From positions 1,541,803 through 1,605,802 of the forward strand of contig NC_087380.1 in NCBI RefSeq assembly GCF_963675165.1: a stretch of DNA of 64,000 bases. The letters run 5' to 3'. The notes beneath the pieces are model-generated. The model did no database searches, was not told where the DNA came from, and saw only the letters and a list, made by a program, of their open reading frames with translations. Position 1 is the first letter of the stretch, and the number at the start of each line of letters is the position of its first letter. This document shows positions 38,201 to 49,269 of this stretch, one piece after another. Made by a program: the position numbers and the translations under genes. The stretch comes from Halichondria panicea (taxonomy: Eukaryota; Porifera; Demospongiae; Suberitida; Halichondriidae).

Positions 38201-41075
38201 CAGCCCCTCGCGTGTGTAGTGCGAGGGACTGGCAAACTGCCTATCAGTCACTCGTCTCAGTTGCAACGAGCATTGAAGCCTATCAGATTGCTCAACGTCA
38301 TATTAGCCCTGTAATTGTAACCGCACTTACACTTCAGGGGATTCAGTACATTCCATGGTAGCTAAATCTCATACCAAAATTTAACCACATTATCTATAAT
38401 GATATTCATGTTTGGTAGTGTCATAATTATGATCTATACACTTCCGCTGAGACGAGTGACTTATAGGCAGTTGGCCAGTCGCTCTATTGCCGCCAGTCTA
38501 GAAGAAAGTTAACATATAATTTGTTATATCTCATAGCTACAGTGAATACACAACCCACAAATCCCCCACCCACCTGTTCTGACCTGATTGCTCTGACCAA
38601 TGGAATGATCAGTTACAACATGGGACCTGCTAGTAGTCCGAGACCAGTGAACACTGTGGCCACCTACACCTGTGACACTGGCTACACTCTTGATGGAGGC
38701 ACTACCAGGACTTGTGGGAGTTCTGGAGTGTGGAGTGGGTCAGCTCCAACGTGTCAGCGTAAGTAGAATGAACTCTGTACTGTTTGTGTACGTCGAGTGT
38801 ATCTATTCCCATGCAGCAATCTGCTCTGACTCACCCTCTCTGCCTAATGGAGTCATTTCCTATAATGGTGGATCCACTGACATCAGACCTATCAACACCA
38901 TAGCTACACACAGCTGCAACACTGGCTACACTCTCAATGGAGACAGTGTCAGAGTGTGTCAGAATGATAGAACATGGAATGGCTCACCTCCAACTTGTCA
39001 AGGTGAGGACAAAATTTATAGTAGTTAGTTGATCCCTGTTTACAGTTTCCTGTGGCCCCCCTCCCTCTATTACCAATGGGTCTCCTGAGACACCTACCAG
39101 CACAATAATTGGAGGAGAGGCGACCTATATCTGTGACACTGGATTAATTCTGATTGGCTCTGATACCATCACATGTTTGAGTACTGGAAACTGGAGCAGC
39201 TCACCATCTTGCCAGAGTAAATAGCACTTTCTGCATTTATAATTATGATTATGATTATTATGACCCCCATGCATAGTCCCTCCCCCTGTGTACTTGTCCC
39301 TCTCCTCCACGAACTACTTGTCTGGGCTCTCTGAGATCCCCCTGTCCTCTGTGGGAGAGGGGAGTGGCCTCGTCTGTCATACTGACCGTGCTGGCTGCTG
39401 TGAGGGTGGCACTGGAGATTGGTACTATCCTAACGGCTCTATTGTTATGGAGGATGGAGTGTTGTATGTTAGCAGAGGTCAGATGAGTGTCAGTCTGATG
39501 ATGAGTGGAACAGCTACTGCTGCTGGTGGCCTCTACTGCTGTGTGGTGCCTACCAGTGGAGGGATGAGCACAGCGTGTATTGTGTTAGGTTAGTGCTAAC
39601 AACAATCATTGTCTCATGCAGTCCATGCATCCATTACAGCCTCTACTAAAGAGAGATTTCTCTGTCAGTGTGACAGCACTGGTGCTGTGGTGGGAGGAGT
39701 GATGGCCCTGGTAGCAATGGTGGTGATTGCAGTGACTGTAGTGATGGTGACCTACCTAGTGCTCCGGTACAAGAGAGGAGGGAAAATGTGAGGTGCTTTG
39801 TGTGGTTTTGTGTACGTTAGGTTAAGTCAGAGATTGAAGAGAGAGGGATATAAAACTTGATGACATGTACATACAATCCGTGTTGCCCAAAATGGGCGTG
39901 GCACATTAATTGTCTTTACTGCAAGTTCTATGTAAATCATGTAAAATACTTTGTGGGACTGTATCTCTAGACTTGCTGCTACATATAGAACAAAGTTGAT
40001 ATTAATTTAAATGCAAGAGTGGACTGTTGGGAAGTGCAACAGCTCCTCAGCTAAGATAGCTTGTTCGATCACTTCAACTTTTTTGACCTCTTGTACTTGT
40101 CCTGGAGCAAAAGTTTGCAAAATTGTACACTAAAAATCGATTATACTTTCAGTATCAGAGCGACCTAGCCTTTGAGACAGGCACCATACCTAAAATACAT
40201 AGCTAACATTAAAACCCATCACTGAACTATCTTATGAAAACCACCTTGCTTTCTGCTACAGTCCCACAAAGGCTAGTATAGCCAATAAACCAGGGAATCT
40301 GGCGTTTTGGATTTTATTGCCATCAAATATATTTTAAAACAATCTGTGGCTAGTCAATTATATGATCATAATTCTTCAAGTGAGTCATCCAGCTTCCCAT
40401 GGGCCTGTTTTGTTTTATTTACAAATTAAACCGGCAAGGCGGAGTGCCTAAACTTTTTACTCTGTTTTACATTGAGCACATAAGCTCACGTGATCTAGTT
40501 TCATATCCCCTTCTTTTCAATCTCTGGTTAAGTATAGACATACTTTGCAGTGGCGGATCCAGACAGGTTCCATGGGTTCCATGGAACCCCCCTTTCACAC
40601 AAGAACACACTGGAGATCAACTTACTAGCTACCAACTCAGCTTGAATGATGTGATCTGTATAGTTACTAGGCTGATGTCATGCAATTGATATGTGGGCAG
40701 GGCTCTCCAACTCTGTAATGTGCATGCTGATTGCTCAGGAAAAGGAAAAGTGATGACCTTTTTTTAACTGTTTTGGAACCCCCTCTCAAATTCATGGATC
40801 CGCCACTGCTTTGTTCAGTGTAAACAAGCTTCGTATGAACTAAAAAACTGAAAGCTTTTATTGCATCATTTGTTTTCTCCACACACAGGACTGTTCCTCG
40901 AGATATCCCCCTTACTGACCAGGGTCAAAGTGCAACTGCTACCTACGAGACCGACCCTGCCACTTACGAGGAGATCCCAGCCTCCAGAGAGGTCAAAGAT
41001 GACTACAGCTACTCACAGAATGATGCCTACTTGACTGTGAGTGGGAGTGAGGCTGAAGGAATATACGATAACTGA
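27343..41075 (+). CDS. Large Ig/FN3/CCP mosaic receptor of the tyrosine-tail family
   Basis: Leader 27343-27409 (MESLLTGLLLLVSTHYLLVD, AQ). N-terminal Ig-like CC domain 28102-28437 (RPCCTGTGNWFLPG). Ig domains 28603-28866, 28962-29219, 29289-29576, 30593-30955 and 31484-31828. Seven FN3 domains: 35036-35232 with 35318-35438, 35593-35722 with 35783-35943, then single exons 36030-36326, 36389-36659, 36719-36976, 37222-37530 and 37672-37977. CCPs 38543-38758, 38817-39002 and 39046-39216. Juxtamembrane Ig-like 39277-39588 (CHTDRAGCC, GDWYYPNGS, LYCCVVP). Membrane exon 39640-39787. Tail 40889-41075 with YETD, YEEI, YSYS, YLTV and IYDN. The frame is open throughout when spliced, and domain borders are phase 1. 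FN3 number 7 contains ARRRRQ, a possible proprotein-convertase site. The joins FN3-CCP (a 565-bp intron with a MITE) and Ig5-FN3 (3.2 kb full of transposons) are inferred from phase and from the absence of other starts or ends. The architecture suggests adhesion or recognition. Confidence 0.7.
28012..28100 (+). repeat. (CCCA)n/(CA)n microsatellite abutting a splice acceptor
   Basis: A run of CCCA units turns into about 80 bp of pure CA and directly forms the CACAG acceptor of the exon at 28102. Another CA-rich acceptor precedes 28603. Confidence 0.9.
29703..29793. mobile_element. Short hairpin element
   Basis: TTAGAACACACCTAGCCAAG at 29703 is perfectly mirrored by CTTGGCTAGGTGTGTTCTAA ending at 29793, with about 51 bp between. 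Confidence 0.7.
30003..30364 (+). pseudogene. Relic of QRICH1/ZMYM/Crypton-like recombinase domain
   Basis: Broken frames read DLAYWMGNFVRKLNGNEY, then (frame changed) FEAPLMKRLHGFGLGTG and ISPDEKAMLWSSQQFGTFT. In spacing and key residues (FV.K..G.EY, MK.L...G.G, S..E...LW..G..G) this resembles the domain of QRICH1, ZMYM2 and KIAA1958 proteins, which derive from Crypton tyrosine recombinases. It lies within an intron of the mosaic gene, with stops and a frameshift, so it is dead mobile DNA. Confidence 0.5.
31246..31430. mobile_element. MITE, TACCGTATTAC family
   Basis: Interior TTGCGAATGAGCCAAATCAG and TTGCGATTTTATTGTTGCG; right end ACATTTTAGTAATACGGTA. It lies just before the Ig5 exon; the left end is degenerate. 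Confidence 0.65.
32133..32512. mobile_element. Pogo/Tigger-like MITE
   Basis: CAGTAGAACCTCGCTAATCC at the left and GGATTAGCGAGGTTCTACTG at the right, with TA on both sides. The termini are typical of pogo/Tigger elements. The 380-bp interior is non-coding. Confidence 0.85.
32824..33055. mobile_element. MITE, TACCGTATAGCGCG family
   Basis: 232 bp with terminal inverted repeats TACCGTATAGCGCGAAATTT and the matching AAATTTCGCGCTATACGGTA. A second, older copy is at 21011. Confidence 0.85.
33081..33177. mobile_element. Hairpin element
   Basis: GTGCCACATGGGATATATTG ... CTCAGTAGTG is mirrored by CACTACTGAG ... CAATATATCCCAGTGCAC with a short loop. Confidence 0.65.
34165..34650. mobile_element. Element with AGAGGAGGTTGGAC inverted ends
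   Basis: GGGCTCTCTCCAGAGGAGG at the left and CCTCCTCTGGGCTCTCTC at the right. The same core (AGAGGAGGT.CGAC) is used by the nested element at 63456-63924. Confidence 0.5.
34921..34983. repeat. Perfect 63-nt palindrome
   Basis: Two exact 30-nt arms (GTACCATGGATATCTGCGTG ...) separated by CAA. It lies 50 bp before the first FN3 exon. Confidence 0.9.
38185..38506. mobile_element. Inverted-repeat element in the FN3-CCP intron
   Basis: AGACTGGCGGCAA ... ACTGCCTATCAGTCACTCGT is mirrored by ACGAGTGACTTATAGGCAGT ... TTGCCGCCAGTCT. The arms are about 60-70 bp with mismatches. Confidence 0.65.
40548..40808. mobile_element. MITE with CAGTGGCGGATCCA ends and CTTTG target duplication
   Basis: 261 bp. 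Ends are CAGTGGCGGATCCA and TGGATCCGCCACTG, flanked on both sides by CTTTG. It lies in the intron before the tail exon of the mosaic gene. The termini look hAT-like, but the target duplication is 5 bp. Confidence 0.8.
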
Positions 41076-41258
41076 ACTATCACATGACTCAAACTCATTC
41101 ATCAAAGTTAATTGTTTAGCTAGCTCATGCATAGCATGCAGATATACGTAAATCAACCCCTCCCCTTCTCACAATGTTTCTCATCTCAAAAAATTTGAGT
41201 ACTGACAAAAATATAATGTTATTTTATGATAGAATAGAACTACTGTTCCAAAATTATG

Positions 41259-41299
41259 CGGGTGGGTAAAGATTGTTAACGAAACAACATCAAACGGAT
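41259..41299 (+). promoter_or_regulatory. Orphan family upstream box
   Basis: GCGGGTGGGTAAAGATTGTT followed by AACGAAACAACATCAAACGG. No leader exon follows; a complete box and leader appear 690 bp later. Confidence 0.5.
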
Positions 41300-41568
41300 A
41301 GAAGGAAGCATATTTTCACAGGTAGATTTGCATGTTTGCGATTTCACTGTTTAACTTTGCTGGTACTACTGCTAATTCTTGCTCAAGTTGTGATCTATAA
41401 TGCACCTATCAACGTGTTGCCCCACTACCCCCCCCGGGACATACGGGGGAATTTGACTCTAATTTGACTTGAAATATTGGCCCCATACTGGCTGGGGATT
41501 TGACCTGGCTTTGCGTAGTAAACACTGCTTTTATAACTTGTTTTGATGTGTGGAACTGTTGACTGGGG

Positions 41569-41637
41569 GATATGAACACAGAATCCTTCCCCCTGGTGGG
41601 CCATAATTATATGTGGGAAGGATTCTGTGTTCATATA
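41569..41637. mobile_element. Hairpin element
   Basis: ATATGAACACAGAATCCTTC is mirrored by GAAGGATTCTGTGTTCATAT with about 28 bp between. Confidence 0.7.
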
Positions 41638-41639
41638 TA

Positions 41640-41812
41640 CCGTATAGCTAGAAATTTCTGCGGCCAAAAATTCTGTGAATTCTGCGAAATATTATCTGCA
41701 ACTTCTTATTAACCACGCTTAATTTAACAGTTGAAAGTGAAATATTATCTGCAGAAGGTCTTTTTACAGCTATTCACAGAATTTTGGGGCCGCAGAGATT
41801 TCTAGTTATACG
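41640..41812. mobile_element. MITE with TACCGTATAGCTAG-type ends
   Basis: The left end CCGTATAGCTAGAAATTTCT and GCGGCC are mirrored by GGCCGCAGAGATTTCTAG and TTATACG. The termini resemble the other TACCGTA elements in the window. Confidence 0.65.
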
Positions 41813-41944
41813 TACCTCAATGAGAGATGAGATTTAATTGAAATTTTCGAGTACACATTTTTGCGATCATTTGCAGTAATAGCAGAAATTACCATTGTTC
41901 TGTGCCGTTTTTATTCTATTTTAACGTTTGTCTTGAACTCCCTT

Positions 41945-41985
41945 TGGGTGGGTAAATATCGTTAATGGAACAACTTCCAAACAGA
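41945..41985 (+). promoter_or_regulatory. Family upstream box, member F
   Basis: GGGTGGGTAAATATCGTTAA then TGGAACAACTTCCAAACAGA, 28 bp before the ATG at 42014. Confidence 0.6.
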
Positions 41986-42013
41986 CAAACTGGAAAAGGA
42001 GAGGTTGCATGCA

Positions 42014-45000
42014 ATGGAGACTCAAGGTATTCAGCTTCTGCTACTGTTGCTGTTGTGTACTGTGTCCACTTGCTGGGGAAAAAGAAAAGGTATATTGTAG
42101 ATGATAAGCCTATTTCTAGCAGCTAGTTCTATATTGTCAGTTTTTGTCAGTCAGTATAATTATTAAAAAACCAGTAGGTTTTACATAGGATTGGCAGTGT
42201 TCAAACTGTTCTATCTCTAGCCAAATCAATAAACTGGCTGGACAGATAGTTTATTTGGCCTTCACTCTGTGTGTATGTCTCAATTTATTATTCATGTATG
42301 AATGTTTTAAATTGCAATTCCAATCCGTTATAACGTCATGAACATGTGCAACTATAGTGTTGATACATTACATTGTAGCATCACAATTGACATTTAATAC
42401 TCTAGGAATAATTATTGAGGATATGTATAATTATACTGTGTTCCAGATCCATGCATGCATCTATATATACCATCAGCTTACATCTACCACATTATCATCC
42501 ATACGTGTCACTATGCATGGATGGACTGTGTATATATATGCAGGGCCGTAGATAGCTTAGGTTTGCAGGGGTGGCAAAATAACAGCTGAAAATTTTTACT
42601 AAAAAAAAGGTCAACTGTTATTTCATATCCTCTGAGTATGGCAACTTCCAACTTGCTGTGGCACCAACCTAGACCAACTAAAACAAGGTAGCTTGAGCTA
42701 GAAAGGTATACTCCTGCTTCCAGAGGCGCAGTGGAGCTCAGAATTTTACCTAAAAAAAGGTCATCACTCGTTCTCAACAGTCAGCATGTGCATCAGATAG
42801 CCCTGCCCACATCTCAATTTCAATAAAAGCATTGGGCATGTGCAGATCAGTAATTTTGGCAGATCTAGAATGCCAGGGGGGCAGTTGCCCCCCCTGCCCC
42901 CCCCCCCCCCACTGTCTACAGCCCTGATATGCCTGTGCTCAATACTGTGTTAGGGAACATCAAATCATTATGATTATGCCCGCAAATTCCAATGTAGGGA
43001 TCGGTCATCACCCCACCTAAAATTACCAGCGAAAAATTACATGTAAATGACGGATTGGAGTTATGCTCTTGTCTGATTTCTTGTTTTCACACTTTTTGGT
43101 GTATCCCCCGACCAATCATAGCATATTGCAAATGTTTATCTAATCGGATAGAGTTTACATTTCTCCTACTTTATATACACCTATCTCACACCCTACACAT
43201 GCATTGATCACAGAACCCACCACCTGCTCTGACTTACCCTCACTGACCAATGGGATGATTACGTACAGTGCTGGATCCCCTAACAACAGACCTGTCAGCT
43301 CTAGTGCTGTGCACTTATGTAACACTGGCTACACTCTCACTGGAGGGAGTTTCACTGAAGGTACCACCAGGGTCTGTGTGAGTGGAGGGAACTGGTATGG
43401 ATCACCTCCAACTTGTCATGGTGAGTTAACTCTTGTACAGTTTGTGTGTTTGTGAGTACAATAGTAAACACAATACAAAGACTGTGTGAATCAAATTTCG
43501 GGTTGTGTGATAAGTAAAGGTAGTTATGTTGAGAATCTCACACCCTAACACATTGACCACAGAACCCACTACCTGCCCTGACTTACCCCCACTAACCAAT
43601 GGGATGATTACGTACAGTGGTGGATCTACTAACAACAGACCTCTCGAATCTGGAGCTACACACAGCTGCAACACTGGCTACACTCTCACTGGAGGTACCA
43701 CCAGGACTTGTGGGAGTGATGGAATGTGGAGTGGGTTAGCTCCAATTTGTCAGCGTAAGTGGAATGGACTCTGTAGTGTTTATTTGTTGAGTGTATATCG
43801 TCTCCCATACAGCTAACTGCCCTGACTTACCTACACTGACCAATGGGATGATTATGTACAGTGCTGGATCCACTAACAACAGACCTTTCCTCTCTAACTC
43901 TGTGCACTCCTGCAACATTGGCTACACTCTCACTGGAGGTGCTTTCACTGTACTTACCACAAGAGTCTGTGTGAGTGGAGGAAACTGGGATGGGTCAGCT
44001 CCAACTTGTCAAGGTGAGTTATGAAACAGTTTGTGTACACCCAAGGAAGACTGTATAAATCACAAGTATTGAACATTATGGTTGTTGGAGCCTGGGTGAA
44101 ACACTCGTACACACTGGCACAAGTATTGTGATTTTTTACATACGTGGTAAACGAACATGGTGGTTGTTTGTGTTCTGTTGGAATTGAATGCTATTTCATA
44201 CTGTGTGTGCATGTGTGTGTGTGTACGTGTTCTGGTTGTAAGCTTGCAAAAACGACTATATTATATCCATACTTACCACAGGACCCACTACCTGCCCTGA
44301 CTTACCCCCACTTACCAATGGAATGATTACGTACAGTGGTGGATCTACTAACAACAGACCTCTCGAATCTGGAGCTACACACAGCTGCAACACTGGCTAC
44401 ACTCTCAATGGAGGTACTGTCACCAGGGTCTGTGTGAGTGGAGGGTGGAGTGGGTCAGCTATAACTTGTCAAGGTAAGTGGAACTGAATTTGTACAGTAT
44501 ATTGTTGAATGTGTGTTCACTGTAGCAGGAACTTGTTTTGATTTCCCACCACTAATGAATGGAGTCATTGCCTACACTGGTGGACTTACTGACATCAGAC
44601 CTATTAATACTTTCGCTACCTTCACTTGTGACAATGGCTACACTCTAACTGGAGAGGGTTTCAGAGTTTGTCAGAATGGTGGTACCTGGAGTGGAACAGC
44701 TCCAACCTGTCAAGGTGAGTTCCACTACATCTTAACAGTTGCTTTACCTTTCTTGATACAGTGAACACAGGACCCACTAAACCACCCACCACCTGTCCTG
44801 ACCTCACTGTACCAGCCAATGGAATGATCAGTTACAATATGGGGACTGCTAGTCTGAGAGCAGTAGAAACTGTGGCCACTTACACCTGTGGCACTGGATA
44901 CACTCTCAATGGAGGGAGCACCACCAGGACTTGTGGAAGTGATGGAGTGTGGAGTGGGTCAGCTCCAACATGTCAGCGTAAGTAAATGGACTTGTATTAA

Positions 45001-46617
45001 TTGTTTGTTGCATGAGTGTATCGACTCCTGTGCAGTGATACCCTGTTCTGACTTACCCCCTTTGACCAACGGGATGATCACCTATAGTGCTGGTGAATCC
45101 ACTGGCATCATACTAGTGGGCAGTACAGCTACTCACTCTTGTGGCAATAGCTACTTTCTGGTCGGAGAGGCAGTGAGGACTTGTGGGAATGATGGAAGGT
45201 GGAGTGAAACAGCTCCAGTGTGTCAGAAGCGTAAGAAGAATTGAATTTGTAGTATTTATTTGTTGAATGTGTGTTCACTGTTTCAGGAACTTGCTTTAAT
45301 TTACCACCACTAATGAATGGAGTCATTACCTACACTGATGGACTTGTTGACAGCAGACCTATTAACACCATTGCTACCTTCACTTGTGACAATGGCTACA
45401 CTCTCACTGGAGGGAGTTTCAGAGCTTGTCAGAATGATGGGACCTGGAGTGGGTCAGCTCCAACCTGTCAATGTAAGCTAGTAATAATAATACTGTATAG
45501 CGGATTTGTGCAAATTATGAACCGGCCAATAAAATTTATACAGCTCAGGATAGTTACATTGAACGTATTGCAGTAGAATAAATTCTTTTCGTATGATGCT
45601 CTACAATACCAAAATGTTCACCATACGTTAATAACCTGCTCTAACAGACTAACAATCCCCCACCCCCACAGTACCTCCTGTCTACGTCTCCATCACCAAC
45701 TATGCTGCTATGAACTCACAGGTTGCCATAGACACCATCGGATATACCACTGAGACAGCATTGACTTGCAGAACCGACTCAACTATTTGCTGTACAGGAC
45801 AAGATAATCCCAATAGTGCCAATGGATTAGGAGATTGGTTGTTTCCGAATGGAACAGCTGTCGTACGAACCCAGGACATTACTGATTCAGACACTGATCT
45901 ACTGTACAGTGTTGGAGATACAGGTGCACTCAGACTCCATCGTCGAGGGTCTGTGTCAGGCCCCACTGGCTCCTACTGCTGTGTGATTCCTGACAACACT
46001 GGAGTAGATGTGACATTCTGTGTGCAGTTAGGTAAGTGGGTCTGTGTTATGTTTCTTATCCATTGAATGATGTTGAGATGAGCGCAGCATGTATTGTGGT
46101 TCTTGTCATACATTCCATTACAGCCTCTACTGATGAGAGCTTTCTCTGTCAGAGTGACAACACTGGTGCTGTGGTGGGAGGAGTGGTGGCCCTGGTAGCA
46201 GTGATTGCAGTGACTGTAGTGATGGTGACCTACCTAGTGCTCCGGTACAAGAGAGGAGGGAAAATGTGAGTTTGCCACGGTTTAAAGTGGTTTTTGTAGA
46301 GTGTTGTTAGTTTAAGTAGACACACTTTGTTGTGTGTAAACAAGCTTCATATGAACTAAACAAACTGAAAGCTTTTATTGTCATAATCACTACTAATAGT
46401 AATATCATCTGTTCTCTCTACACACAGGACTGTTCCTCAAGATATCTCCCTTACTGAGCAGGGTCAAAGTTCAGCCGCTACCTACGAGATCGTCCCTGCC
46501 ACTTATGAGGAGATCCCAGCCTCCAGAGAGGTCAAAGGTGACTACAGCTACACACAGAACAATGCCTACTCGACTGTGAATGGACGGGAGGCTCCTGCTG
46601 CTGGAGGAATACAATAA
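42014..46617 (+). CDS. CCP8/Ig-like receptor with tyrosine tail, member F
   Basis: Leader 42014-42089 (METQGIQLLLLLLLCTVSTC). Eight CCPs: 43214-43420, 43563-43754, 43813-44013, 44282-44473, 44529-44714, 44762-44977, 45036-45230 and 45287-45472. Ig-like domain 45672-46031 (TCRTDSTICC, GDWLFPNGT, SYCCVIP). Membrane exon 46124-46265 and tail 46428-46617. I see no stop or frameshift with these splice sites, so this is one of the two best complete family members. The stalk exon found in other copies is missing and the Ig exon must splice straight to the membrane exon; the phases agree. The tail keeps YEIV, YEEI, YSYT and YSTV but ends GGIQ instead of GGIYDN because of a net 2-base loss. Transposons occupy the first intron, 42090-43213. 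Confidence 0.82.
42317..43147. mobile_element. Copy of the ATCCGTTA inverted-repeat element, split by another insert
   Basis: CCAATCCGTTATAACGTCATG at the left and GACGGATTGGAGTTATGCTC ... ATTGCAAATGTTTATCTAAT at the right match the inner inverted repeats of 23801-24329. The left arm is truncated. Confidence 0.5.
42541..42926. mobile_element. Element with CAGGGCCGTAGATAG ends and ATATG target duplication
   Basis: 386 bp from CAGGGCCGTAGATAG to CTGTCTACAGCCCTG, flanked by ATATG (42536-42540 and 42927-42931). Same class as 23583-24687. It sits within the leader intron of member F and interrupts the older element at 42317-43147. Confidence 0.75.
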
Positions 46618-46923
46618 CTAAACTATCACACGATTTATTAAATGTCTCGTTTAGTTTGTATTTTTACTTGATGCAGAGCATGTAGATATTATTAAGATAT
46701 ATATTATTATACGTACTTCATCAGCCCCTCTCCTTTTCACTGCATTTTTCACCTCATGGCGTTTAGTACAACGTTATTTTACAGTTGATAAAGCAAAAAC
46801 ACTATTTTTCCCTATCAAAAGTGCATGAATTATAATTATTCATGCACCCCTGGCCCTATACATTGTTGTATATATAACTGGCCTGAAAAGTCAGATCTAA
46901 ATCATCGACATCAGCACAGGCTT

Positions 46924-46957
46924 GTGGGTGGGTAAGTATCGTTAATGGAACAAAACT
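46924..46957 (+). promoter_or_regulatory. Family upstream box, member G
   Basis: GTGGGTGGGTAAGTATCGTT then AATGGAACAAAACTG, about 28 bp before the ATG at 46986. The 3' half of the box is lost. Confidence 0.55.
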
Positions 46958-46985
46958 GTGGTGAAGACTTGGAGGTTGCATGCAA

Positions 46986-48560
46986 ATGGCTCAAGGTGTT
47001 CAGCTTCTGCTGCTGTTGTTATTGTGTGCTGTGTACACCTGCTGGGGACAAGGTACTATTTTGTTGATAAGCTATTTCTAGCATTTAGTTCCTTTAGTCT
47101 GTTAGTGTATTAAATCCTGTTCCATTTTTATAATCTCTTGTACTTACACACCTATCTTACCACTGCTTTAGCCACATGCTCTGATAATCTCCCGGCCCTC
47201 ACCAATGGATCTGTAACCTATACTAATGGACAAGCTAACAATAGGCCAGTGGGTGCTACAGCTACTTACACCTGTATTGGTGGCTACACTCTGGTTGGAG
47301 TGTCAGTAAGAACCTGTGAGAGTGATGGAGAGTGGAGCTCAGTAGCAGCTCCAGTGTGTCAGCGTAAGGAATGACTGAATGTGTAGTACCGGGGCATATT
47401 ACTAGAATGTTTTGCTGGTGAAAAAAAACTTTTGCGAATGAGCCACATCAGCAGAAAAGTTGACCCTTTGCGATCTAACTATTGCGTTCTGACAAGGATC
47501 ATGTGCATTTACTAGGTTTTGCGGATTATTGTTGCGAAGTGATCAACCATCGCAAAGTTCACAAATGTTTGATACTCGCAAAACATTCTAGCAATACGGT
47601 AACGTGTACGTTGAGTGTACCTGATCCCATAGTGATAACCTGTTCTGACCTGCCCTCACTGACTAATGGGATCATCATCTATGGTGGTGCTGGATCCAAT
47701 AACAGCAGACCAGTAGACACTGTGGCCATCTATACTTGTGAGGCTGGCTACACTCTCACTGACGTCAGCACCAGGACTTGTGGGAGTGATGGAGTGTGGA
47801 ATGGGTTTGCTTCAAATTGTTGGCGTAAAAGTGGAATGGACTTTGTAATGTTTGTTTGTTGAGTGTATCGTCTCCCTAACATAGCTAACTGCCCTGACTT
47901 ACCCTCACTGGCCAATGGGATGATTATGTACAGTGCTGGATCCAGTAACGACAGACCTTTCAGCTCTAGTGCTGTGCACACGTGCAACACTGGCTACACT
48001 CTCACTGGATATACTCTCACTGAAGGTACCACCAGTAGAGTATGTGTGAGTAGAGGGAAATGGAGTCAGTCAACTCTAACTTGTGAAGGTGATCTCTGTA
48101 ACTCTTGTACAGTTTGTGTTTATACGCATAAACCCGAATTATTGTGTGAATCAAATGTTTGGTTGTGAAGTGAACGTAGTTATGCAGAGGTGTATAGGAT
48201 GTTTTTGTGTAGGGGTATATATATGTTGTGTGTGTGGAGCTGATCGACAGATCATGGAGTAGTTCAGCTCTTACTTGTCAATGTGCACAATGCTCTAATA
48301 ACAGACTTGAGTAAATAGAACATTCAGTGTGCAGGTATATAGATATGTCCATTTGCTCTGCTTATACTGTTGTCTGTGACTGAAGTTATCACTATACCTC
48401 TGCAAGTAAGGGAACTATTATATAGATTGTTAGGTACGTAGGTCCTTGTGGGTTGTCTCATGCATTCCATCACAGCCACTATACTGACGAGAGCTCTCTC
48501 TGTCAGAGTGACAACAATCATAGTGCTGTGGTGGGAGGAGTGGTGGCCCTGGTAGCAGTG
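46986..48560 (+). pseudogene. Truncated CCP receptor, member G
   Basis: Leader 46986-47052 (MAQGVQLLLLLLLCAVYTCW). CCPs 47172-47363, 47633-47824 (ending NCWR, not CQ) and 47885-48088 (weak donor GTGATC). Remnants follow: a CCP end near 48250, a stalk at about 48374-48404 and a membrane exon from 48476. The membrane exon diverges after VALVAV into QNLLFNTDNL and a stop. There is no Ig-like exon and no tail, so no membrane-anchored signalling receptor can be made. A short secreted CCP protein is conceivable. Confidence 0.72.
47387..47601. mobile_element. MITE, TACCGTATTAC family (best ends)
   Basis: Left end TACCGGGGCATATTACTAGA ATGTTTTGC; right end GCAAAACATTCTAGCAATAC GGTA. About 215 bp, in a CCP intron. 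The duplicated copy is at 59121-59334. Confidence 0.8.
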
Positions 48561-48770
48561 CAGAATCTATTATTTAATACTGATAATTTACACCAAATTT
48601 GCTAGAATTAATCTCAGGGAATGTAATTATTCGACTACCTTCCTCAGCACCCACTTAAAAAACCTTCCTACACCTCTGGAATATTATTATTATTGCGTTA
48701 CTTCTGTATTTTAAAAATTTCAGCCATCTCACACCCTACACAGCGGACACTTATTAAATTTCTTGTATTA

Positions 48771-49165
48771 AACAGGTTATAGTGTCATTGTCGACGAGCT
48801 GATGATGGCAGCACCAAGTTCTCTAGCTCACACTCTTCACTTCATATTAATGATGATACTATAGTCTACCTAGATCTTTAATACCAAATATACCTCTTCC
48901 CTTGTTGTTCAGTCTTCAGAATAATGTTTTCTAAGCTTCAGAGAAGAGAGAAGCTTCAGCTAAGAGCCATTCCATTAATAATAAAACGGGAACTGGCTTC
49001 TAGTACACGATAGTACACGAATATAAATGTCACGAAAGTGAACGAGAATATCCATTCGTCAGAATCTAACGAACGACTGACGCATGCGCAGACAACTAGT
49101 ACCAGGCCTAGTTGTTCGCCTAACCGTTATAAAAGCGAAAACTCGGCCTGGGATCGAGGCTAGGG
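48771..49165. repeat. Inverted copy of 55325-55800
   Basis: AGTGTCATTGTCGACGAGCT, GGCAGCACCAAGTTCTCTAG, GAGAGAAGCTTCAGCTAAGA and CGTTATAAAAGCGAAAACTC occur in reverse complement at 55325-55800. The terminal part (AGTACCAGGC...GGCCTGGGATCGAGGCTAG) recurs at 56318-56402. Probably a mobile element family. No coding potential that I recognise. Confidence 0.7.
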
Positions 49166-49269
49166 CCTGGTGAACTTTCTATGTAGAAGTTGGTCGACAC
49201 GCCGAAGATTTCTTGGCGTGTTAACCGCTGCGGTCAATTGGAAGCAAAAAGAAGGAAAAGAGGTTATGC

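Larger units (their letters stand above)
46270..48770 (+). repeat. Segmental duplication, copy 1 (partner 57995-60474)
   Basis: From the end of the membrane exon of member F through the leader, three CCPs and the truncated membrane exon, the sequence is nearly identical to 57995-60474, including introns and a MITE. The match ends sharply at CTACACAGCGGACAC: copy 2 continues into a CCP exon, while copy 1 continues into an unrelated inverted repeat. Confidence 0.85.
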
